A program made the translations under genes and the position numbers. The notes beneath the pieces were generated by a model. It was given only the letters and a program-made list of their open reading frames with translations. It searched no databases and had not been told where the DNA came from. A stretch of DNA of 64,000 bases, from NCBI RefSeq assembly GCF_016802725.1, contig NC_052679.1, forward strand, positions 13,125,463 through 13,189,462, read 5' to 3'. Positions 55,534 to 64,000 of this stretch are shown here, one piece after another (within the stretch, counting starts at the first letter, position 1; each line of letters opens with the position of its first letter). This DNA comes from Solenopsis invicta (taxonomy: Eukaryota > Arthropoda > Insecta > Hymenoptera > Formicidae).

Positions 55534-57148
55534 GGGAAAAGTCGGGTAGTATCGGACACCTAAGCTTTTTCACAATTTTTTTTTAAATAGCTAAATTTGA
55601 ACATACTCTATATCATACAAAACTTTATTCTTATACCAAAACACCTCTTGAAACCCATCCTATATAAAAAAGGAGATGAAAATGCGTGAAGTGCGTTTTA
55701 GGTCGCGTTTATTGCAGTTTATTGTCGACCCCTCTCCGCGGTGCCGATTGGCTGTGGCTGGCTGGCTGGCGTAGTCGAGTCGATTTTGCGAGATCGCGCG
55801 GCGATTAATAGGTAAATATTACATAGTATTTTGACATTTTGTGTTTTAAGAATGAAAATTTCTTTAACTGAACATTATCCCTTTTTAGTAAAGATTTTAA
55901 AAAATGTGTAATGAAAGTTAAAAAAAGAAGAGAAACAAAATATGTAAGAAGGAAGGAGGAAGAATTGTGAGATTGCAAAATAAGTAAGAAATAGAAAGGA
56001 AAAAGGAATTAAAGAAGGCGGAGAAGATAACTATTTGTAAATAACGAACGAAAGAAATTAAAATTGCAATTGAACACAAGTTTGAAGATTTTTTTGATAA
56101 CTGGTGAATATCATATCATATTTTGAGGTTTTGTATTACAGAAATGACAAGCTACAATAGCCAGAAATTATCTTTGTTTACTGAAAACAGCTGTATATGT
56201 TACTGTAAAAGCCCGAACTACGATAAATCCTAAGATTTTCCAGTAAAACCTTAAGATTTACCAACTCTTAATGGTAAAAGTCCGAACAGTTCTGTGATCA
56301 TCGTTCATTTCAAACTTTTATCACCATTCACTTGGTAAATCTTAAGATTTACCGACATGAGTTGGTAAATGTAAGGATTTATAAAAGAGGGACAATTTTT
56401 TGGGTTTTATTATTAGAATTTAGTACATGCTAGGTTTTACCAATGATGGCTGGTAAATGTTGGTTTTGGGAATAAAACAATGAGTACTTCTTAAACATTT
56501 ATTTCAATTAACTATCAGTCAAAACCTTACATATATTTATGTATCATATGAGAGTAATTATTAATCATTTATATTACTAATCAGTCAAATCCTTACCTAT
56601 TTTAAATTATCTTTATTTGATATTTTTATTTATTAATTTTTAGTAACTAGTCATTTTAAAACATCTTTAAAATACTTCTAGAATAGTAAAAAGTAACACA
56701 AATAAAATTATCTTCTTACAAACATAACGCTTGCAGACTGTCCACAAGTACGAGACGATGCACCAAACACGTTATGACATGTCTTTTTCAACATTTACCG
56801 TGCCTTTGAGGTAAATCCTAAGATTTACCAAGTGAATGGTGGTAAAAATTCGAAATCAACGATGATCATAGAACTGTTCGGACTTTTACCATTAAGAGTT
56901 GGTAAATCTTAGGTTTTACTGGAAAATCTTAGGATTTACCGTAGTTCGGGCTTTTACAGTAACATATACAATACAAAATTTATTGTAACTTGTCAACACT
57001 ACTGCCGTTTGTTCTAATATGGCGTCAGCCGTACCTCCCTTTGTCAGTCAACACGCCGATTGTTTCACAGGTGTTGTTTTCATAGGCAAATGCTTGAAAC
57101 AACTTTTGTCTAATACTACCCGCTGTCTGGTACTACCTCACCTTCCCC
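55534..57148. mobile_element. GGGAAAAGTCGGGTAGTA element with TA duplication
   Basis: The ends GGGAAAAGTCGGGTAGTATC and (reversed) GGGGAAGGTGAGGTAGTACC are flanked by TA (55532-55533 and 57149-57150). The GGTAGTA(T/C) tip motif is repeated just inside the right end (57110-57125). It carries another TA-flanked hairpin element. No transposase is visible. The GC-rich part near 55730-55800 is non-coding. Confidence 0.75.
56196..56966. mobile_element. 771-bp hairpin-armed MITE with TA duplication
   Basis: Arms of about 160 bp start TATGTTACTGTAAAAGCCCG and are nearly identical inverses through TGGTAAATCTTA. TA flanks both ends (56194-56195 and 56967-56968). The arms contain repeated TAAGATTTACC motifs. 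The core of about 440 bp is AT-rich and non-coding. Confidence 0.88.
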
Positions 57149-58665
57149 TACAACTTTAAAAGTATTTTCACAAAACTGTTATATAAATCCAAGTTTATAA
57201 GAAAACATATTTCAAATATTAAAAATTAAGACTGACAGTCTACCAAAAATTAACAAATACTATATACTTTGCATGGATGAAATGTCTTCAAAATCACACT
57301 TATATTATAACATAAAAACAGATAAAGTCATAGAATTTAAAGATATAGGATATTCACAAAATTACTCACAATTGCCTGTACGTAATGTAGCAGTGATTAT
57401 GGTGAAGGGTATTTGTAATCCATGGAAACAACCACTAAGTTATTTTTTTTTAACTCTTCAATAAAAGCTTCTGATTTAACAATAATTTTACAAGAAGCAG
57501 TGAGAAAGCTAAAAAGCATTGGTTTAAAGTTTTTGCTCTTATACAATAACAGATATGCATTCCAACTTTTATCAATTAACCCAAATATTGAAATTAATGA
57601 TAAAACTCCATATTTACAATAGACGGAGAGAAAATTTATATTTATCATATTTTTGATAGTCCTCATTTGATAAAAGCAACTAGAAATAATTTATATAAAC
57701 ACAATTATGTATATGAGGATAAAATTGCTTCATGGAAACATATAAAAGACTTTTACACAATAGATAAAATGACACAATTTAGAGCAGCTCCTACATTAAC
57801 AGATAAACATATTAATCCAAGTAATTTTGAAAAAATGAAAGTTAAATATGCAACATAGGTATTAAGTCGCTGAGTTTCAGCTTCTCGTTTAAACACTTAT
57901 ATTAGTTTAGATTCTTTATCTACAGCGGCTATTTTCATAGTAGACTTTGTAGGAAGATTTAACAAATTATTCGACATTTTAAATTCTTCAAAACTTTACA
58001 GCAGTGATTCTAATAAACAAGCATACACAAATACAAATGAGCAAGTTACTCTTCTTAATGAAACAATAAAGTTTTTACAACACGTAAAAGTAATTACAAA
58101 AACTGGAAGGGATGTAACAAACTCTATAAAATCAATAAAATGTTGGATAATTAATTCTGTCTTACAGTTATGGAATTATTTGCAACAATTATTACCTTCT
58201 TTTAAGTACTTATTAACCAGACGACTAAATTAAGATCATTTAGAGGACTTTTTTGATGCCATACGTAAACAAAGTGGAAATGCATTTAATCCAACGCCAA
58301 TACAATTTTATTATAGCTTTAAAAAACTATTCTGTATTGATTACATTAAAATAGAAAGTGAAAATTGCTTAGTTGATAAAGAATCACTATTAATTCGATG
58401 TCAGAACATTCGAGAAACACAAAATGTTATATTCCAAACATCTTCAAAAACAATATATTTCAGTTTAGAAATAGATAATTATGATTATCGTAATTTGCCA
58501 GTAATTGAAGAAAATGTCTACATTTGTGAATACCTCTTGCGCCGTGTTTTTATTAACCATTTTGGTGCTATATGTGCATTACTAGCCAAAAGAGACTATA
58601 ATTTAGATAAAGTTTATTTATATTCTCATTTTAAAGCATATGATACAAATGATAATATATCAGTT
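57149..58665 (+). pseudogene. P relic, catalytic and C-terminal region
   Basis: It resumes the transposase: CMDEMSSKSHLYYN with the first catalytic aspartate, PHLIKATRNNLYKHNY, FEKMKVKYAT, a long piece with LQLWNYLQ, DHLEDFFDAIRKQSGNAFNPTPIQF and ICEYLLRR. Several stops (about 57472, 57620, 57856, 58231) and frameshifts break it. Identity to the first P copy is moderate by eye. The end is replaced by the Gypsy LTR. Confidence 0.82.
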
Positions 58666-59579
58666 TGTAATGATGCACATCCCCGAGAAATAATATGCAT
58701 CATCCCCGGCCACCAACAGCCAGAGAAAGAGCCGCCGGGCTATAACCGGTGCTTCGGGCATCCAATTATAAAGAATACCACGAGCTACGCGCGGCAAAAA
58801 CCGTGTCGAACCATCGCGCGCGCCAAGTCGGCGCGCACGCGCACACGAAGGAGCACGCATTCATCTCACTTCGGCGACTCCGCCGGCAAGCGTCAAAAAT
58901 GACGGAAGCGAACGGAGTCGCCGGATATATATAGAGCCGCGTGCTCCGACAAAGTTGCCTTTTCCCCATCAGTCAGCATCACCATCCAATCCGCTGCGCC
59001 TGACATCTCGGAAAGTAAAAGTAGTCGAAGTTTTCTTGTCCACGGCGAAAGTACTTCGCATTTCCACACCGCTCCTTTTTCTTCTGCATCCTCGCGAGCC
59101 CGAGCGTCCAATGTTCTTAGCGAGGGGGAGACTCCCGACCAGCTCCCGAGCAGCGCACATCTCCGCTCTTCCGCGAAACGCAGACCAACGGTCGTCCGGC
59201 CAATTCGCGCACCGCTACAACCGCGCCGCGGAGCTCCGCCCACCGCATAACGATAGCCGCGGAAAAACCGCGCCCGCGCTGAAACGTCACCCGCGTCCCG
59301 ATACCTGGCGACACCTCGCGAGGGTTTGTAAATAACCGCGTTTTGAGATCCGTCCGTCCACGCACCGTTTTGAGTTCATTTTCTTTGTCCGTCCGCGCGT
59401 ACCACGTAACTGTAAATTTTTCATCCCGTAGATATAAGTAATAAATGTACATGTATTATACTTCATACACCGCCGCGTAATCATTTACGAGCCCGACTTC
59501 TTTCCTCTCTTCCCGTTCGAGCCTTTCTCTCGCACCGCTCCGGCGAGCTGATCCGCGCGAAGAAAAACGGCACATTATA
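58666..59579 (+). repeat. 5' LTR of a Ty3/Gypsy element
   Basis: It probably starts TGTAATGATGCACA, where P sequence ends, and ends ...CACATTATA directly before the primer-binding site. It has a TATATATAG box near 58924, a TCAGTCAGC initiator-like site about 45 bp downstream and an AATAAA at about 59441, as expected of U3-R-U5. The partner LTR lies beyond the window, so the ends are inferred. Confidence 0.7.
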
Positions 59580-60668
59580 ATGGCGCCCAAACATGGACCA
59601 GACCGGAAGGGAGGAAAGTCCGCCGGCACGAAAGGCTGGATATACGATATCCGCAAAGAGGAACTCATAATCGAAATGGAGTTAGTCGGCCTCGACACAG
59701 AGGGTACGCTCGGTACCCTCCGACAAAGAATAAGCCGCTACGTCGACGAACACCCTGACGAGTACCGCGCGTCCGCGAACACTACGGCCCCCGCAGCCTC
59801 CCCCCCCCCTGCCCAACCAAACCAGGGCCGTCGCTGACCCACACCGCATCCGTGCCGCTCCTCCGTCCGCCGCGATTGATGCTAAATCACGCTACTCCGG
59901 TCACCCTCGGCGACGATGATCTGCCGCCCGCCAAGACCATGAGTCAGATGAGAAAGTGGGGGATACAATTCGACGGCAAAGGCCCGTGGGGATTTTTGGA
60001 GCAAGTAGAAAAGTTACGGGCCGGGTACGAGTTTTCCGATCACCAGCTGCTGCTGGGGCTGCCGGAGCTTTTGAAAGAGGACGGCCTATTATGGCTACGA
60101 AATTTGCGTGAAAATTGGAGCGATTGATTCGACTTTCTAACCGACTTTAAGGCCACGTACTTGCCACCGCGGTACCTTAGCCATCTAGTCCGCGAGTTAC
60201 GCGATCGCGTAAAGAAGCCCGACGAGCCGTACCACCGCTACGCCACCGCGATCCTCGCCTTGATGCAACGCGCCGGAGGCTTTTCGGATTCAGGACCGGA
60301 TAGATCAACTGTACAATAATATGAAATCGGAGTACCAATTATACATTCGACGCGACGACATCCGAAGCCCGACCGACTTACTCCAACGCACCGCCGAACT
60401 CGAACGCGTACAAGAACGCTGCCGCACGCTATGCACCGCTCAGACGAAAAACCGCGAAACCACCGCTACCGCCACCACGTACGACCGCGCCGAGTGCTGC
60501 TGGCACTGCAAACAGAGAGGTCACACCCGTTTTGACTGTCGTTGGCCAGCGCGAAAGTTTTGCTCTCAGTGCGGTAAGGACGGCGTAATGACGCGCGATT
60601 GCTATCCGCCCACGAGAAACGAGGCCAGGACCGGCAAAACTCCGGCCACTCCCCGGTCCTCCAAGTAA
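59580..60668 (+). pseudogene. Gypsy gag
   Basis: Three frames are needed. An N-terminal part has WIYDIRKEELIIEMELVGL (59637-59700) and a proline-rich linker. A capsid part follows (WGIQFDGKGPWGFLEQVEKL from 59960, then a TGA at 60125 and a continuing frame with RELRDRVKKPDEPYHRY). The nucleocapsid (60495-60600) has a full knuckle CWHCKQRGHTRFDC and a second one, CSQCGKDGVMTRDC, that lacks its histidine. Structural protein of the particle, no longer translatable as one chain. Confidence 0.85.
59581..59598 (+). promoter_or_regulatory. Primer-binding site (tRNA-Lys type)
   Basis: TGGCGCCCAAACATGGAC lies immediately after the LTR and differs at two positions from the complement of a tRNA-Lys 3' end. 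It overlaps the first ATG of gag (59580-59582), so that ATG may not be the real start. Confidence 0.75.
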
Positions 60669-60689
60669 AATTTTTACCCCTGCCGCACC

Positions 60690-61190
60690 TTACCGTCCGA
60701 ATTCGCGACCGAACCGTCCTCGCGCTGGTCGACTCCGGATCAGAAGTATCATTCGTGAACCAGGCAACCGCATGACTCGCCGCGGAGCTCGGCTTCCGCA
60801 TACAAGACGAGCCAAACTCCGTTCAGTTCGCCGACGAACAGTCGGTAGACTTGCCCGGTCACATCCATCTCCCAATTCATATCGGGCACCGTCAGTTCCG
60901 CCATTGCTTCCGCATAATGCCAAACATGAGCACAGCTCTGCTCCTCGGTATCGACGCATGGGTGAAAATTGGGGCATCCATCCCCCCGCCACCAGCTCAA
61001 ACGCACTACCGTGGACCGAATACCGCCGTCGCGCAAGAAGTGTCACCGCTGACAGTACAGGAGGCGCGCACGCTAAAAAACTTCCTATCCCGCGAATTGC
61101 CGTTGTTCGACGAAGTCTCGGGACCGACACCAGAAACCAAACACGCAATCCAGCTCAAGCCAGGCCGCACTTCGATAAAACAGAGTTACC
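60690..61190 (+). pseudogene. Gypsy protease and connection to RT
   Basis: The retropepsin active site VDSGSEVSFVN is at about 60727-60760. A stop follows at 60771. The same frame then gives the rest of the fold, including LLLGIDAW (about 60940), the usual second protease motif. The segment continues into the spacer before reverse transcriptase (PTPETKHAIQLKPG) with a frame change near 61190. Confidence 0.8.
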
Positions 61191-61880
61191 GGCCTCAGCT
61201 ATGCAGGCGGTCATAGACGCCGAAGTCGACGCGATGCTCAAGGAGGGGGTGACCGAGAAATCACGGAGCCCTGGGAGTTCCCCGGTCGTAATCGTCCGTA
61301 AGAAGGACGGAAATTATCGATTTTGCATCGATTTCTGCCGAGTCAACGACGCCACCGAACCCAACGCCTACCCCCTCCCCCAGATTCCGACCACGCTCGA
61401 CCTACGCCACGGTTACTGATAAGTCCCGCTTACCGCCGAAAGCCGACCGATAACCGCGTTCACCGTACCGGGAAAGGGACTGTACCAATTCAACGTAATG
61501 CCGTTCGGCCTTCACTCGGCACCAGCGCCGATCGTGTGTTCGTATACCTGGACGATATCATCGTCATCAGCACCACGTTTGACGAACATCTCCGCACGTT
61601 ACGCGAGATCTTCCGACAACTCCGCGAGGCGAAACTACGCCTAAATCCCGACAAGTGCCGGTTCTGTGTAGGACAATTAAAGTATCAGGGGCATGTTGTC
61701 GGCCAAAACAGTATCCAAATCGACCCGGAAAAAGTTAAAGCCATTACGGACTGGCCAACCCCGACCACCGTCAGACAAATACGACAATTCCTGGGCATCG
61801 CCTCATGGTACCGACGGTTCATCCGCGACTTTGCCACCGTGGCCACCCTGCTGACCGCGCTGACAAAAAAAAACACGAAC
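61190..61880 (+). pseudogene. Gypsy reverse transcriptase with internal deletion
   Basis: N-terminal motifs (VIDAEVDAMLKEGVTEKS, PVVIVRKKDGNYRFCIDFCRVN) end in a stop at 61417-61419. FNVMPFGLHSAP then joins directly to VFVYLDDIIV (YLDD at about 61543). About 30 residues usually found between these two motifs are missing. The connection region (LRLNPDKCRF, QFLGIASWYRRFI) follows in the same frame as YLDD. Confidence 0.88.
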
Positions 61881-62398
61881 GTTGGAAGTGGAGTACCGAC
61901 GAAGAATTTGCGTTCCAAAAATTGAAGAACACACTCACCTCCGCATCCGTTCTGACATGCTCAGACTTTTCGCGACGTTTCTTCCTCCAAACCGATGCAA
62001 GTAACACCAGACTCGGGGCCGTATTGACACAATTCTTCCTCGAAGAAGAACGGGTTATTGCCTACGCAAGTCGCACGTTAAATCCGGCCGAAAGAAATTA
62101 TAGCGCCACCAAGCTAGAATGCTTGGCCGTGATCTGGGGGATACGACAAATGCGGGAGTACCTTGAAAGATATCCTTTTACGGTTATCACCGACCACCAA
62201 TCCTTACGGTGGTTACAGAAACTCGACGCACCGACCGGACGTCTTGGTCGATGGGCGTTCGAGATACAGCAGCACGACTTGGAAATCAAGTACCAGAAAG
62301 GGGCCTTAAACCGCGTAGCAGACGCGCTATCACATCAACTCGCCGCCGCCGCCGCGGAGAACCCTCCCGCCGACCACTGGTACCCACGCACGTTGTAG
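61880..62398 (+). pseudogene. Gypsy RNase H
   Basis: FFLQTDASNTRLGAVL, then YASRTLNPAERNY, KLECLAVIWGIRQMREYL and FTVITDHQSLRWL, and NRVADALSH near the end, give the four acidic positions of Ty3/Gypsy RNase H. This is the longest clean stretch of pol (61805-62398). It degrades the RNA strand during cDNA synthesis. Confidence 0.9.
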
Positions 62399-62401
62399 AC
62401 T

Positions 62402-63446
62402 GTGCAAAACGACCCTGCCGCCCTGCCCAACTTCGCCATCCGCGAAGGGAAACTGTACCGACACGTCTTGCATAGCTTGGATTTCGCGGCCGGTAACCAA
62501 TGGAAACGCTGCGTATCGCGACATGAGCGGGCGGATATCTTAAGCCAAAATCACGACGACGCGACCGCCGGCCACTTCGGCGTAGCAAAAACTATCGCAC
62601 GAATAGCACGTTCTTACTATTGGCCGGGCATGTTCCGAGAGATCGCGACATATGTACGCAAGTACGAGAACTGCCTTCGACATAAGGTAGACCAACGCCG
62701 GCCCGCCGGAAACCTGCACGCGACACACGTGGACCGCTCTTGGCAGCAAGTGACATTAGACCTAATAGGACTCCTTCCTCGCTCCAAACAAAGCCACACG
62801 TGGCTGTTAAACATGCAAGACCGTTTCTCGAAATGGGTCGAAATGCGTCCTCCTCGCCGCGCAAGCACCCCTGCCATCACCCACGCCATTGTAGAACAGA
62901 TCATCCTTCAGATGCCCAGAAAGCATCATATCCGATAACGGGACACAACTTAAATCGAAGCAGCTCAACGAGCTGCTCGCGGCATACCGCGTCCGATATG
63001 TGTGCACGCCGACGCACGCGCCGCATTGTAATCCAGTCGAGCGAACGAACCAAACGATTAAAACAATAATCACCCAGTACGTCGACAGAGATCACCGAAA
63101 CTGGGACAAACGAATACCCGAGCTACAATTCGCTTACAATACGGCGCGGCACGAAGCAATCGGTTATACGCCTGCCTTCATCAATCTCGGGCGAGAAATA
63201 ATTACTCCCGCGCTAAACGACAAAACCCCGCCACAACCGGCCCCGCCCCCAGATACCACGCGTCGCTATCTCGAGAAGGCGTACGAACTCGTGCGGATAC
63301 ATCTAGCGCGCGCATTTCAACAAAAACATTACGATCTCCGACGCCGCGCGTGGCGACCACAGATCAGAGAGCGGGTATGGAAGCTAGAATACCCACTCTC
63401 AAACAAAGCCAACGCGTTTAACGCCAAACTGGCTCCGAAATTTTAA
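62402..63446 (+). pseudogene. Gypsy integrase
   Basis: The HHCC finger (HFGVAKTIARIARSYYWPGM ... CLRH), the first catalytic aspartate (VTLDLIGLLPRS), SDNGTQ after a frameshift near 62930, and NPVERTNQTIK with the catalytic glutamate are all present. It ends with the GPY-like region and a stop at 63444-63446. Two frames are needed, so it is inactive as it stands. Confidence 0.88.
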
Positions 63447-63683
63447 GGGCCCCTCGAAGTACAAAAAATCATCTCGCCCGTGATTGTTGACCTACGCGAT
63501 CGACACGGGCAATGGACTCGACACGTACACATACAGCACCTCAAGCCAGCACCACGCACCGAGGACCAAGGAGGGAAAACCGACAACGAAACCGACTCCG
63601 AAGATGACACCGACGCTCCGTCGGAAAACGACAACACACCAAACCAAAACACCGGGGACGAGAAGGACACAGAGGAACAGTAG
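63447..63683 (+). pseudogene. Gypsy pol C-terminal tail
   Basis: The chain after the stop at 63444 (PLEVQKIISPVIVDLRDRHGQWTRHVHIQHLKP) is the usual end of the integrase, followed by an acidic Asp/Glu/Thr-rich tail ending at 63683. Confidence 0.75.
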
Positions 63684-63749
63684 GGGAGACCGGCCGTTAA
63701 TTTCGAAAAGACACGCAGCTCGCCACTACCAAACCGACCGTCTAGAGAA

Positions 63750-64000
63750 ATGGAACGCACGGAGCGCGATATCATAGAAGAGATTAATCGCCTGCTTGGC
63801 GAAACAAAAGACTACGACCCCGAAAATCCGGCGATCAACCTCGCATGGGACTCGCTGTGGATCAACCGACCTCCAGCCACTGCCGCCGTGGAGGTTAATC
63901 GCCACCCAATCGTAGGGCAACGAAACGGCCAGTTACGACAGCCATCGGACCGCCGCAACCAGAGGAAAATGGCCTGGTTGCTAAATTCACCGACAGCGAG
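63750..64000 (+). CDS. Third ORF of the Gypsy element, runs off the window
   Basis: The ATG at 63750 starts a frame open to the window edge (83 codons seen): MERTERDIIEEINRLLGE, then NPAINLAWDSLWIN and a basic Arg/Gln-rich part. It starts 66 bp after pol ends. It does not look like an envelope start (no signal peptide) and I recognise no domain. It may be an accessory protein of this lineage. Confidence 0.5.
   Translation, partial: MERTERDIIEEINRLLGETKDYDPENPAINLAWDSLWINRPPATAAVEVNRHPIVGQRNGQLRQPSDRRNQRKMAWLLNSPTA

Larger units (their letters stand above)
54150..58665 (+). mobile_element. Second P-type relic, 3' truncated
   Basis: The left end is probably near 54150 (CAGTACAAGAAAG, with GCGCATGACC inside, echoing the first P element). 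Transposase exons recognisable by the THAP, GRRY and DHLEDFF blocks follow in the same order as in the 17-29 kb copy but are strongly diverged, so it is another family. A TA-flanked element (55534-57148) interrupts it, and a Gypsy LTR cuts off its 3' end. Confidence 0.8.

Noticed and set aside
1..64000. tRNA, rRNA or snRNA genes
   Set aside because: I saw no cloverleaf with A and B boxes and no rRNA core sequence. A covariance search could still find a small one that reading by eye would miss.

Overview
The window looks like repeat-rich, AT-rich euchromatic or pericentromeric DNA of an insect. A hymenopteran, most likely an ant, is the best guess from the mix of element types: THAP/P-type, pogo, many MITEs, a purine-rich LINE and Ty3/Gypsy. 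The species cannot be fixed from sequence alone. No complete host gene is visible. Almost every protein-coding trace belongs to a transposable element. The one candidate host feature is a short minus-strand first exon with a TATA box, a signal peptide and a splice donor near 34.2 kb.

Layout. (1) 1-2.3 kb is AT-rich DNA and an unclassified repeat fragment. (2) 2.34-15.7 kb is one very long palindrome (arms about 950 bp, loop about 20 bp) that has been split by six separate or nested insertions. These are an 8-bp-TSD MITE, a 3.28-kb TTTA-flanked element with a repeat-containing ORF, a TAA-flanked MITE, a CCCC...GGG element, and a CCC...GGG element that itself carries a TA-flanked pogo transposon with an apparently intact, spliced transposase. 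(3) 16.75-31.79 kb is a P-element (THAP-type transposase, about 5.4 kb when empty) opened by a LINE, two copies of a GGGGAGACC element and a 463-bp hairpin MITE. One GGGGAGACC copy is itself invaded to three further levels. (4) 31.9-33.7 kb holds further nested MITEs. (5) 34.1-42.6 kb is quiet AT-rich DNA with a possible secreted-protein first exon at its left edge. (6) 42.6-52.5 kb is a second repeat cluster. It contains a Gypsy gag scrap, a non-autonomous LTR element on the minus strand with TSD ATAT that carries hAT-like and piggyBac-like MITEs in one LTR, and a stack of CCC-ended elements. (7) 53.4-54.1 kb is an isolated GC-rich block. (8) 54.15-58.67 kb is a second, different P-type relic with a TA-flanked element inside it and another TA-flanked hairpin inside that. 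(9) 58.67-64 kb is the 5' LTR, gag and pol of a decayed Ty3/Gypsy element running off the right edge.

The elements can be ordered in time by nesting, and several insertions can be checked against an empty site inside the window itself: the other palindrome arm, the sister MITE copy, the other LTR, or the P reading frame. The most unusual pattern is a set of non-coding elements with CCC...GGG ends, 2-bp target duplications of variable sequence (CA, TT, TC, AA, possibly AT), and interiors built from short family-specific motifs repeated in both orientations.
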